64,000 bases of DNA from Ramlibacter sp. (GTDB lineage: Bacteria > Pseudomonadota > Gammaproteobacteria > Burkholderiales > Burkholderiaceae_C): contig JAQGMS010000303.1 in the NCBI GenBank assembly GCA_028292245.1, positions 1-64,000 of the forward strand, read 5' to 3'. A program made the position numbers and the translations under genes. Of this stretch, positions 17,129 to 24,782 are shown piece by piece. The notes below the pieces were generated by a model. The model did no database searches and was not told the DNA's origin. It saw nothing but the letters and a program-made list of their open reading frames with translations. The stretch's first letter is position 1, and every line of letters starts with the position of its first letter.

Positions 17129-17144
17129 ACTTGCATTTGCAAGT
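17129..17144. promoter_or_regulatory. Perfect palindromic operator between lysR and marR genes
   Basis: ACTTGCATTTGCAAGT: seven-base perfect arms separated by TT. It is 59 bases before the MarR start and 65 bases before the LysR start. The geometry (short spacer, TTGCA/TGCAA) suits a MarR dimer, making autoregulation by the adjacent MarR protein the simplest reading. Confidence 0.6.
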
Positions 17145-17202
17145 AATAATTGCTAGTGTTTTCCATGATATGGCATGTAAATGGGCTGATATGATTTGCC
17201 TT

Positions 17203-17739
17203 ATGAGCACCCGAAGAATAGAAAAACCGCTTGCAGTCAAAGGTAAAAGCGCTGCAAGGTCGCTGACTGGCGGGAAGGAAAAGGCGTCCAGTACTGTCGT
17301 ATACGACCTGGAGCGGTCGATACCGTATTTAATTGCTCGCGCAGGTAGTCGCATGGGCCAGTCGTTCACGGAAGAGCTGAAGCATTTCGACCTGACGCTG
17401 ACCGAGTGGCGGGTCTGCGCCTCGCTGCACCACAAGGCTCATCAGCGTCTGTCGGAGCTCGCCGCGAATACCTCTACCGAGGCCTCAACGCTGTCGCGCA
17501 CGGTTGACGGCTTGATGACCAGGGGACTATTGGTTCGAGACCGCAGTGGTGACGACGCACGCGCTCTTGCACTGAGTCTTACGGTCGAGGGCGTCGCATT
17601 GACCGAGCGGATTGTGCCGCTCGCGCAGCTCTACGAGCGGGTGACACTTGCTGGCATGAGTGCGTCCCATGCAGAGCAACTGCGCGACACGCTGATCCGC
17701 CTGTACGACAATATGGCGACGCTTGACAAGCTGCAGTGA
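17203..17739 (+). CDS. MarR family transcriptional regulator
   Basis: MarR-type regulator of 178 residues with a long basic N-terminal arm (STRRIEKPLAVKGKSAARS). The wHTH reads LTLTEWRVCASLHHKAHQRL, SELAANTSTEASTLSRTVDG, and the wing LLVRDRSGDDARALALSLT. ATG at 17203 was chosen; longer open frame upstream overlaps the LysR gene and the palindrome and is not coding. It is followed by nearly 700 bases without a gene and then by a porin gene, which it could regulate. Confidence 0.88.
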   Translation: MSTRRIEKPLAVKGKSAARSLTGGKEKASSTVVYDLERSIPYLIARAGSRMGQSFTEELKHFDLTLTEWRVCASLHHKAHQRLSELAANTSTEASTLSRTVDGLMTRGLLVRDRSGDDARALALSLTVEGVALTERIVPLAQLYERVTLAGMSASHAEQLRDTLIRLYDNMATLDKLQ

Positions 17740-18084
17740 GTCGGTGGGCAGACCAAGGGTAGCCGTGATTACCCGTGAAACGAATCGCCAAGCCTCAGTC
17801 GCATGTGCCCGGGTTCGTTCGTAGACTGCGCGTCACACATGCCGGCGTAGCCCGGCAATTTCATGAGCGCCGATCAACCGGTGCTTGCCCCCCGCGTCTT
17901 GGTGCTGCCGGCCCAGTGTCAGTTCGGCCCGCGCCAAGCGATCGTAAGAAGCGTCGAATTCTTCGGCAAGTCTAATGATGTGGTGCGCATCGCACTTGTC
18001 AAGGCGGCGCAGTGCGACCGGCCGGCAGACCTGAGTTGGCCCGCACGTGCATCGCTCGCAATCGGGTTGCGACCAGATCATTGG
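17740..18084. other. Gene-free stretch before repeat E
   Basis: Nothing convincing is encoded. Open frames on both strands read through parts of it (for example about 17870-18060) but without a ribosome site or a family match. Together with repeat E and the porin leader it makes a 688-base gap. Confidence 0.35.
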
Positions 18085-18212
18085 CGATGCCCCCATTTGC
18101 CAATCGCATTGAGAACATTGTTTCTTTTTGTTGGTGGACAAGTGCGTAGAGGGCGACTATTCGCACATTCGACAACTCTACGGCAGACACCCCGTGATTC
18201 AACAACCTGACA
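18085..18212 (-). repeat. Dispersed repeat, copy E (inverted, long form)
   Basis: Reverse-oriented copy located upstream of the plus-strand porin gene. Besides the core shared with all copies, it shares a further 45 or so bases with copy C (TTCGACAACTCTACGGCAGA, then GTGATTCA and CTGAC). Relative to the following gene its orientation is the same as that of the other copies. Confidence 0.8.
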
Positions 18213-18427
18213 CCGCTTACGGTGCCCACCTGACGGCGATGCAGCGCATTCAGCAGCCGGTGGTCCCTGAAGCCGGCGCCCTGCTCGCGGGCCGACCAAT
18301 GTAGCGCCAACGCGTACCTCCCAAAGGCTGGACCCGACGGCGATGCGAGTCGCCGGGGGAAGCCTTTGCGCCGGATTTCTCAAACCAACTCACTCACTGC
18401 CCCAAACACACAACCCGGAGAAGACCC

Positions 18428-19519
18428 ATGAAGAAGACCCTGATTGCAGTTGCCGCACTTGCGGCCACCGGCCTCGCCAGCGCGCAGTCGTCCGTGACGC
18501 TGTTCGGCGTCATCGACGCGAATTTGCAGCACGTATCCAACAGCGGCGCCGCCAGCAGCACGCGCTTGGCCAACTCGGGCTCCTCGGCCTCGCGCCTAGG
18601 CTTTCGCGGTACTGAGGACCTGGGGGGCGGCATGTCGGCCTCGTTCTGGCTGGAAACCGGCTTCAATAACGACGACGGCAGTGGCCAGACCTCCAACTCC
18701 AACAATCAGGTGAGCGGCCAGCCGGCTCCGCCCGGACTGCTCGGCGGCCAGGGCCTGACCTTCAATCGCCGTTCCACCGTGAGCTTGGCCGGCGGTTGGG
18801 GCGAACTGCGGCTTGGGCGCGACTACACGCCGCAGTTCTGGAGCCTGCTCCTGTTCCAACCATTCGGCGTCGTCGGTGTCGGCAACAATCAGGTCCTGAA
18901 CTCCATCATCACCGGCGTGACGGCGGTCCGTGCGTCCAACACCATCGGGTATCTGCTGCCCGAAAACCTCGGCGGCTTCTACGGCCAAGCCCAGTACTGG
19001 CTCGGAGAGAACGCGAGCAACGTCGCCAACAGCAAGGACGGTACCGGCGCGGGCGTTCGCCTGGGCTACGCGGCCGGCCCGGTCGATGTGGCCTTTGCCT
19101 ATGGCCGCACGAAGTACGCGACGACGGCTACGGCCGGTGATACGACGCAGAGCAACCTGGCGGGTAGCTACAACTTTGGCGTCGCCAAGCTGATGGCCCT
19201 GTACGAGCGCGACAAGCGCAACCAAACGGTGGCGCTGACTGGTACAGGCTGGTCGCTTGGCGTGCTGGTGCCGGTCGGGGCGGGCGAAGTGCGTGTTTCG
19301 TACGACCGCTACAAGACCAACGCAGCGGGCGAACCGACTGCCGGAAAACTGGCGGTTGGCTATCGGCACAACCTGTCGAAGCGCACCGCCCTGTATGTGA
19401 CGGTTGCCCGCGTGAGAAACAGCGGCGGCTCGGCGGCCGCTGTCGCGAACGGCTACGGCAGTCCGGCCATCAACGCCTCGTCAAGCGGCTACGATCTCGG
19501 CCTTCGCCACAGCTTCTAA
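18428..19519 (+). CDS. Gram-negative trimeric porin
   Basis: Outer-membrane porin of 363 residues, the Burkholderia/Neisseria OmpC-like family. A signal peptide (MKKTLIAVAALAATGLASAQ) is followed by the first strand SSVTLFGVIDANLQHV, the hallmark SRLGFRGTEDLGGGMSASFW, NRRSTVSLAGGWGELRLGRD near the eyelet, and the terminal YDLGLRHSF with C-terminal Phe needed for assembly. The start follows GGAG by 8 bases. It probably admits small anionic compounds for the adjoining catabolic genes. Close relatives are encoded at 34704 and 57944. Confidence 0.93.
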   Translation: MKKTLIAVAALAATGLASAQSSVTLFGVIDANLQHVSNSGAASSTRLANSGSSASRLGFRGTEDLGGGMSASFWLETGFNNDDGSGQTSNSNNQVSGQPAPPGLLGGQGLTFNRRSTVSLAGGWGELRLGRDYTPQFWSLLLFQPFGVVGVGNNQVLNSIITGVTAVRASNTIGYLLPENLGGFYGQAQYWLGENASNVANSKDGTGAGVRLGYAAGPVDVAFAYGRTKYATTATAGDTTQSNLAGSYNFGVAKLMALYERDKRNQTVALTGTGWSLGVLVPVGAGEVRVSYDRYKTNAAGEPTAGKLAVGYRHNLSKRTALYVTVARVRNSGGSAAAVANGYGSPAINASSSGYDLGLRHSF

Positions 19520-19609
19520 AATCGCCGCTACCAGTACCAATCTCGGGCGCGGCGGGCGACGCCCGTGTCGCGCTCGCCTCCGCTCATCGCTTTCCCCAAG
19601 GAGTTCATC

Positions 19610-20116
19610 GTGACTAGTTTCAAGTCCACCATTGCGTGGGTTTGCCTCATGCTTTTGGCGCAGACATCGACCGCGCAAGAGAGCCTTACCGGTACCTATC
19701 GCCTTGTCAGCGCTACGCGAACCATCACAGCGACGGGCCAGGTCGAAGACAGTTTCGGCAAGAACCCTATTGGCTTCATCCAATACGGGAACGATGGTCG
19801 CATGATGGTGCTCATTGTGCGCCTGCAGCGGCCGCGGGCAAGCTTCGGCACGCTGACCGACGCGGACAAGATCGCGCTGTTCGACACGATGGCCGCCTAC
19901 GGGGGTACGTACGATTTCGACGGCAAGACCGTCATCCATCACATCGATGTTTCGTGGAACGGAATCCTCAGCGGCACGGATCAGGTACGTTCTGTCAGGG
20001 CCGACGGGCGTCGCCTGATCTACACGAATCGGGGACGTTCGCCGACCGACGGCCAGTTGGGTGTGAGCGAACTCGTCTGGGAGAAGGTCGAACCCGGCGG
20101 AGGTCAACGCCCATGA
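19610..20116 (+). CDS. Secreted lipocalin-like protein
   Basis: Exported protein of 168 residues. A signal peptide (VTSFKSTIAWVCLMLLAQTS, then TAQ) precedes ESLTGTYRLVSATRTITATG, GKNPIGFIQYGNDGRMMVLI and VIHHIDVSWNGILSG, the pattern of the lipocalin-like family (PF13924 type) often found next to aromatic and terpenoid degradation genes. The GTG at 19610 was chosen because AAGGAG lies 6 bases before it and the signal peptide starts there. It is 90 bases downstream of the porin and probably co-transcribed. The ligand is unknown. Confidence 0.7.
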   Translation: MTSFKSTIAWVCLMLLAQTSTAQESLTGTYRLVSATRTITATGQVEDSFGKNPIGFIQYGNDGRMMVLIVRLQRPRASFGTLTDADKIALFDTMAAYGGTYDFDGKTVIHHIDVSWNGILSGTDQVRSVRADGRRLIYTNRGRSPTDGQLGVSELVWEKVEPGGGQRP

Positions 20117-20133
20117 GCTGCGTGCAGAAGCCC

Positions 20134-20814
20134 TCAGCCTGCCAGTTCGGGATCGCCCTCGGTCCAATAGTCCCACTGGCGCTCGGCCACTCGGCCAGCC
20201 CAGGTTGCGCGAGCGGCACATTGGTCCGCGTCAAGCACTGGCCCGTCGGCGCAGCCTGCTTGCAGCGCAACAAGTTCCACCCTGGCCGCGTCCTCCAGGA
20301 AGATAGCGAGTGCTAGCGCCTGCGCCGCACTGGCGCCCCCTACGAGGGCGCCGTTGACCGATACCACAACGGCCGCGCATTTTCCCATCGTGCGGGCCAC
20401 ACCTTCGGCGGCAGCGTCATTGCGGACCAATGCCGGATCCGGCCACAGCGGCACGTCGGGGCCGAAGTAGGCGCCGAAGCCGTGACGCGGGTGCGGGGTG
20501 CGCCCAATCGCCGCCAGGGCCAGGACGTTGGGAGAGACGAAACGCACGATGGCGTTCACGTCTTGTCGCAAGCGATAGACCTCGCGGTGCATGCGCACCT
20601 CACCCAGCACGCCCTCCGGCAACGGTCCGTCCAAGGGCACCACAGTGCCGGCATCGCGCGGCGTGATCCGACCCATCGGTTTGGGAGCACACACCAGGAA
20701 GAAGTTTGCATCCAACCGGACGCTGCAATGGCCGTACGCCGTCGTGAGGGCCGCGCGGTCGCAGGCGCGTGCGAGCAGGCGCACTTCGCGCTGTCGGGAT
20801 TCGTCGTGTTGCAC
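20134..20814 (-). CDS. Class II aldolase/adducin-like protein lacking metal histidines
   Basis: AraD/adducin fold, 226 residues. The general pattern is kept: AYGHCSVRLD, GEVRMHREVYRLRQDVNAIV, an alanine-rich helix and LEDAARVELVALQAG. However the zinc-binding His-x-His that normally follows is replaced (VRFVSPN instead of VHTHSPN) and the later NHG is SVNG, so the usual metal site is missing. It may be a non-catalytic or altered enzyme. GTG at 20814 follows AGGAGG by 9 bases; the ATG at 20823 touches that site and is unlikely. It is 49 bases after an FAH-fold gene on the same strand. Confidence 0.75.
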   Translation of the reverse strand: MQHDESRQREVRLLARACDRAALTTAYGHCSVRLDANFFLVCAPKPMGRITPRDAGTVVPLDGPLPEGVLGEVRMHREVYRLRQDVNAIVRFVSPNVLALAAIGRTPHPRHGFGAYFGPDVPLWPDPALVRNDAAAEGVARTMGKCAAVVVSVNGALVGGASAAQALALAIFLEDAARVELVALQAGCADGPVLDADQCAARATWAGRVAERQWDYWTEGDPELAG

Positions 20815-20863
20815 GGCGGTCATCCTCCTCGTTAGCTAGGGCACGCACTGAGCTCGTCCTGTA

Positions 20864-21733
20864 TCAGGAGGGCTCCGGCACCACACGGTTTTCGATCACG
20901 CCAATGCCATCGATCTCGCAGCGCATGACGTCGCCGAGCTTGAGAAACGAAGGCGGGTCCATGGCGACGCCGACGCCCGCGGGAGTGCCCGTTGCGATCA
21001 GGTCACCTGGCTCCAAAGTGAACGCAGTCGAGAGGTGGGCGATCTGCGCATAGATGTTGTGGATCATATTGGCCGTGAGGTCGTCCTGTCGCAACTCGCC
21101 GTTGACGAACAGGCGCAGGGACAGCGCGTGCGGGTCCGGCACTTCGTCGTCGGTCACGATCCAGGGCCCGGTAGGCCCGCATGTGTCGAAGGACTTGCCC
21201 AGCGTCATGGTCTGCGTTCGCAGTTGCCAGTCGCGCACCGAGACGTCGTTGCACACCGTATATCCGGCTATGACCGAGCGCGCGTCCTCGACCTTCACAT
21301 GGCGGCAGCGCTTGCCGATCACCACACCGAGTTCCACCTCGTAGTCCAACTGCTCGGAGACGCGAGGCATGTGCACCTCGCCATCCGGGCCGTTGACGCA
21401 GGACACTTGCTTGTTGAACCAGACCTGCGTGGGTGGCGTGTGCACGCCCACCTTGGCGGCCTCCGCGACGTGCTTGCGGTAGTTCATGCCGATGGCCAGG
21501 TACTTGGACGGGTTGGGCAGCGGCGCAAGCAGGCGGATCTGTGACAGCGGCACGGCGTGGAGCGAGCCGCCTTCTGCAGCACGGGCGCGCGCCATGGCTT
21601 CCGGGCCGGCGCGCAGCAGTTCGAGCATCGTGCTCGGGAGCGAAGGATCTGCGCCGGGGAGATCGACGACGGTACCGTCGACGACCTTGCCGATCGAAGT
21701 TCTGCCGTGGTGGCTGTAGGTGACGAGTTTCAT
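20864..21733 (-). CDS. Fumarylacetoacetate hydrolase family protein
   Basis: Second FAH-fold enzyme, 289 residues. Signatures: MNYRKHVAEAAKVG, the metal-binding QLDYEVELGVVIGK, YTVCNDVSVRDWQLRT, GKSFDTCGPTGPWIV and LEPGDLIATGTPAGVGVAMD. This form (with the SFDTCGPTGP loop) is typical of 2-oxo-hept-diene-dioate or ureidoglycolate-lyase-like members. It lies downstream of the extradiol-type dioxygenase gene at 21969, so hydrolysis or decarboxylation of a ring-cleavage product is likely. Confidence 0.9.
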   Translation of the reverse strand: MKLVTYSHHGRTSIGKVVDGTVVDLPGADPSLPSTMLELLRAGPEAMARARAAEGGSLHAVPLSQIRLLAPLPNPSKYLAIGMNYRKHVAEAAKVGVHTPPTQVWFNKQVSCVNGPDGEVHMPRVSEQLDYEVELGVVIGKRCRHVKVEDARSVIAGYTVCNDVSVRDWQLRTQTMTLGKSFDTCGPTGPWIVTDDEVPDPHALSLRLFVNGELRQDDLTANMIHNIYAQIAHLSTAFTLEPGDLIATGTPAGVGVAMDPPSFLKLGDVMRCEIDGIGVIENRVVPEPS

Positions 21734-21968
21734 GCGATGTTGTCTCTTGGAAAGGAAGGAGTGTCAGAGCGCACCCCGGCGGGTGCGGCTGCAGGGGTCG
21801 CAGCGGCACTCAGCGGCAGCACGTCGCCCGGGCGGGGCCGGTAGGAGTCGAAGGTATCCAAGCTCGCGCTCGTCACGAACGGGCCGGAGCCGGTACCGAG
21901 CGTGAAGATTGCTAAGGCATAGCTATGGAGCAGGTCACATAGCTGACCACATCGACCTCGGATGGCGC

Positions 21969-22883
21969 TCAAAGCGGCTCTCCGGTCTCCGCCAAAGCCG
22001 CGTTTTCACCAGCGCTGTTGAAGCAACGCGGGTCACGGTCGGAGCCCCAGTAGTCGAGCCACTCCGGCGCCAGCGGAAGCCGTCGCGGCTCACGTGAGAA
22101 CGTCTCGGAAAACGCCTCCATCCCGAAGCTATATTCCATGGTCAGCCCGTCGGGATCGAGGAAGTAAAGGAACACGCTGTCGGATGCCGGGTGGCGCCCC
22201 GGGCCAAAGACCACCGGCGCCTCTGCCTTGCGCAGGCGTGCCAGCGCCCGACCGATGTCGTCGATCTCGCTGACCATGTAGTTCACGTGGTGCAGGCTGT
22301 AACGCTCGGACTGCGCGATGCCGATCCCGTGGTGCCATGGGCTGGGCCAGCAGCGCATGAATGTAATCATCTCGCCGATGGCATCCGATATGCGGAAATT
22401 GAGCACATCGCGCCAAAAGGCGACGGCTTCGGCGGCCGTCGGCGTATTGAAGACCACATGGCCGAGCCGCTGGATACGCGCGACGGTCGGCTCGAACGGC
22501 CTTGCAACATCGAGGGCGGGCACGTAGAACTCGATCACTGCTCCCACCAGTGGCTCGAACACTCGCACCGCACGCTGCTGTTGCCGCCGCATGCAGGAAT
22601 GCCCGGGCACTTCATGCGGTCGCAGGCCGGCTTCGCGCAGCCGAGTCAGCAGCGGTACGAACTGCGCGTCGTCCTCCAGCATGAAGCCCGCCACACGCAG
22701 CCCCGCAGTGGTCGCCTCATGCAGGACAACGCTGTGATGCTCGTGATCGCAGCGCAGCAGCACTTCCTCTGCCGCGCCGGTACCGACGTACTGCAGGCCG
22801 ACGACTTGCTCATAGAACTGACGGGCGCGCTTCAGATCGGTCACACCGAGCTCTACCCGGCCGAGCTTTTGGTAACGGATCAT
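21969..22883 (-). CDS. Two-domain extradiol dioxygenase (VOC family)
   Basis: Protein of 304 residues with two glyoxalase-fold halves, as in catechol 2,3-dioxygenase and 2,3-dihydroxybiphenyl 1,2-dioxygenase. The catalytic second half has candidate iron ligands His (RLGHVVFNT), His (YSLHHVNYMV) and Glu (LTMEYSFGMEAF). It would open a catechol-type ring next to a hydroxyl. ATG at 22883 is preferred; a TTG at 22901 is also open. It belongs to the minus-strand group with the FAH-fold and aldolase-like genes, 235 bases upstream of the former. Repeat C lies about 250 bases upstream. Confidence 0.85.
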   Translation of the reverse strand: MIRYQKLGRVELGVTDLKRARQFYEQVVGLQYVGTGAAEEVLLRCDHEHHSVVLHEATTAGLRVAGFMLEDDAQFVPLLTRLREAGLRPHEVPGHSCMRRQQQRAVRVFEPLVGAVIEFYVPALDVARPFEPTVARIQRLGHVVFNTPTAAEAVAFWRDVLNFRISDAIGEMITFMRCWPSPWHHGIGIAQSERYSLHHVNYMVSEIDDIGRALARLRKAEAPVVFGPGRHPASDSVFLYFLDPDGLTMEYSFGMEAFSETFSREPRRLPLAPEWLDYWGSDRDPRCFNSAGENAALAETGEPL

Positions 22884-23130
22884 GGAAGACTCAGCGCTCA
22901 ATATTGGCCCCTTAGCGGCATGCCCATCCGCGCCTGGTCAGTCATCGTGGAGACCCGTTTCAGTGCACGAAGATGTGGCGGGTGACTGGTCTCGATCGCG
23001 ATGCCTTCGCTGCCAGTGCCGGCCAGGCCGACGGTGTGCAAGTCGTCGATCACGCGGTGATTACCAGTTGATTCACGAGCCGGTTCGCAGCGCATCCATG
23101 AGCCAACATAGGGTGGCCGCCGCAGGCGAC

Positions 23131-23259
23131 GTCAGATTGCTGAATCACGAGTGTCTGCCGTAGAGTTGTCGAAGGGTGTGAATGATCGCCCTCAATGCAG
23201 TTCTCCACCAACAAAAAGGAACAATGTTCCCAATGCGATTGGCAAATGGGGGAATGACC
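23131..23259 (+). repeat. Dispersed repeat, copy C (long form)
   Basis: Core (23175-23259) contains GGAACAATGTTCC and CCAATGCGATTGG as in copy A; the left extension (23131-23174) matches the extension of copy E. It separates the dioxygenase operon from the terminator of the solute-binding gene, which is flanked by copy C on one side and copy B on the other. Confidence 0.85.
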
Positions 23260-23265
23260 ATTTCC

Positions 23266-23301
23266 AAAAAAGAGCCCCCGCCGCCGTGAAGCAGCGGGGG
23301 C
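23266..23301 (-). terminator. Rho-independent terminator of the solute-binding gene
   Basis: Stem GCCCCCGC (23274-23281) with GCGGGGGC (23294-23301), followed on the minus strand by TCTTTTTT. It ends 44 bases past the stop codon of the gene at 23346. Confidence 0.8.
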
Positions 23302-23345
23302 AAACGGTGTGGAAACACCTTGGAGACCTCTTTGCGCGCCCATCC

Positions 23346-24482
23346 CTAATATTGGAGGCGACCGCTGTAGTTGATGACGCCGATGGCGATGTAGCGGCTG
23401 CCCGCCGCACCGCGAGAGAAATTCACCCGGAAACCCCCCAGGTCGATCTCACCCATACCCCTTAGCGTCTGCGCGAAGTCAGCTGGGGTGGGCTTTTTCA
23501 TTCGCTTGGCCACTTCGGCAAACAGTTTGGCGCAGACGTAGCCCTCGAGGTGGAAGGCTGAATAGTCGGTGAGTGCAGGGAAAGACTTGCGCATCGCGGC
23601 CTGGAACTCGAGCTGCAGTGGCATGGTTATGCCCATCGGATTGGGAAAGGCCTGAGCGATGCCGACCCCCCGCGCGTTGGCCCCCAACGCTTTGGTCAAC
23701 TCTGCCGGCACCAGATAGGACTGTGCGAACAGCGCTTGCGCGCCACCCGCGTTGCGCAGCGCCACGATGGCGTCGCTCATGAACTTGGGCGGGCCGATCA
23801 CCAGGACAGCCCGGGCAGGGCTCGCCGCCACTTCCTTGGCAGCTGCCAGAATCGACTCTGGCGCGAGCGTGGCCTTATGCCCGGTGACCTTGAGTCCGCC
23901 GGTTTGCTGCGCCGACCGCTCCGTGGTCGCGAAGCCGGAATGCCCACCGGGAGCGTCGACGTAGACCACGGCGAATTCCGAGACACCCACGGTCTTGACG
24001 TATTGGGTGATGCGCTCGATCTGCTGTCCGTCGCCGGCGCGGACGTGGAACAGCTTCGGATGGCCGGGGTTGCGGAACGACTCGGCGCCGGGCAAGACAT
24101 TCAACACCACCGTGTCCGCGCTGTCGAGTATCTTGCTTTCCAGCATGCGCTGCACCATCGGCGAGCCGGACGGAGACAGGATCGCGATCGCCTTGCGCTT
24201 CATAGCCTCGTCGAACTGTTTCATAAAGCGGTCGACATCGAAGGCGTCGTCGAGTTGAAGAAAATCGATCCGCTTGCCTTTGATCCCGCCCCGGGCGTTG
24301 ATCATGTCAAAGTAGGCGCGCATACCTTCGCCGAGCTGGATCACCCCGGGGACCGGCTTCTCGACCAACGCGCCGATTTGTGCAACTACAAGCTGCTCCT
24401 GCGCGTTCACATCCCGCGCCTGCAATAGCGCCGCGCACAGCAGCGCAGCGGCCGCCAGAGAACAAAGGCTCCTCAATGTCAT
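23346..24482 (-). CDS. ABC branched-chain-type solute-binding protein
   Basis: Periplasmic binding protein of 378 residues. A signal peptide (MTLRSLCSLAAAALLCAALL, then QARDVNAQ) precedes LVVAQIGALVEKPVPGVIQL, MINARGGIKGKRIDFLQLDD and DYSAFHLEGYVCAKLFAEVA. It belongs to the LivK/HAAT family used for amino acids and aromatic acids. The ATG at 24482 follows AAAGGAG by 5 bases; the longer open frame upstream crosses repeat B and is not coding. No ABC permease is nearby. A mutated second copy of this gene is present at 9393-9971. Confidence 0.9.
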   Translation of the reverse strand: MTLRSLCSLAAAALLCAALLQARDVNAQEQLVVAQIGALVEKPVPGVIQLGEGMRAYFDMINARGGIKGKRIDFLQLDDAFDVDRFMKQFDEAMKRKAIAILSPSGSPMVQRMLESKILDSADTVVLNVLPGAESFRNPGHPKLFHVRAGDGQQIERITQYVKTVGVSEFAVVYVDAPGGHSGFATTERSAQQTGGLKVTGHKATLAPESILAAAKEVAASPARAVLVIGPPKFMSDAIVALRNAGGAQALFAQSYLVPAELTKALGANARGVGIAQAFPNPMGITMPLQLEFQAAMRKSFPALTDYSAFHLEGYVCAKLFAEVAKRMKKPTPADFAQTLRGMGEIDLGGFRVNFSRGAAGSRYIAIGVINYSGRLQY

Positions 24483-24512
24483 GGCAACTCCTTTTACCGT
24501 CGCGAAGACGGA

Positions 24513-24596
24513 GTGTGAATGGTCGCCCTCAATGCATTTGTCGACCAACAAAAAGGAACCATATTCCCAATGCGATTCGCAAATGGGGGAATGACC
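24513..24596 (+). repeat. Dispersed repeat, copy B
   Basis: Copy starting 30 bases upstream of the solute-binding gene start. It carries small changes (GGAACCATATTCC; GCGATTCGC) that weaken both palindromes found intact in copies A and C. With copy C it brackets the solute-binding gene as direct repeats 1.4 kb apart. Confidence 0.85.
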
Positions 24597-24782
24597 ATCA
24601 GGGGGGCCATGACCACCGATCGCGCGCCGCCTGGCAGGGCCGCATCGCGGAGCGCATGTGGGATCTGTTCGCCGGCGAGAACAACACGCCGTGATAGTCG
24701 GAATGCGCTCAGCGAATTGGACGACGCCATACACCCGAACCTAAAATCAAACGCCAATTCCTGTCGGCAAAGGGAAAAATGG

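Noticed and set aside
16528-17202. Long N-terminal extension of the MarR frame at 17203
   Set aside because: It overlaps the LysR gene on the other strand and the palindromic operator, and there is no coding pattern before 17203.
17290-17310. GTATACGA motif inside the MarR gene at 17203
   Set aside because: It lies within a coding region (VVYDLER) far from the regulon and lacks the flanking pattern of the promoter sites.
22898-23095. Minus-strand open frame of 65 codons upstream of the dioxygenase gene
   Set aside because: It reads smoothly but has no ribosome site or recognisable family, so a gene cannot be supported; it may be a relic.
11466-24596. Repeats read as a conserved short peptide (IALNAxxxQQKGTMFPMRLANGG-like)
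   Set aside because: The frame is open in most copies by virtue of near-identical DNA, but flanks differ, starts and ribosome sites are missing, and the opposite frame is open as well; a coding origin is not excluded but is not supported.
24519-24782. Upstream extension of the amidohydrolase frame through repeat B
   Set aside because: No ribosome site, no amidohydrolase homology before residue MSIVASS, and the same frame exists in non-coding copies of the repeat.
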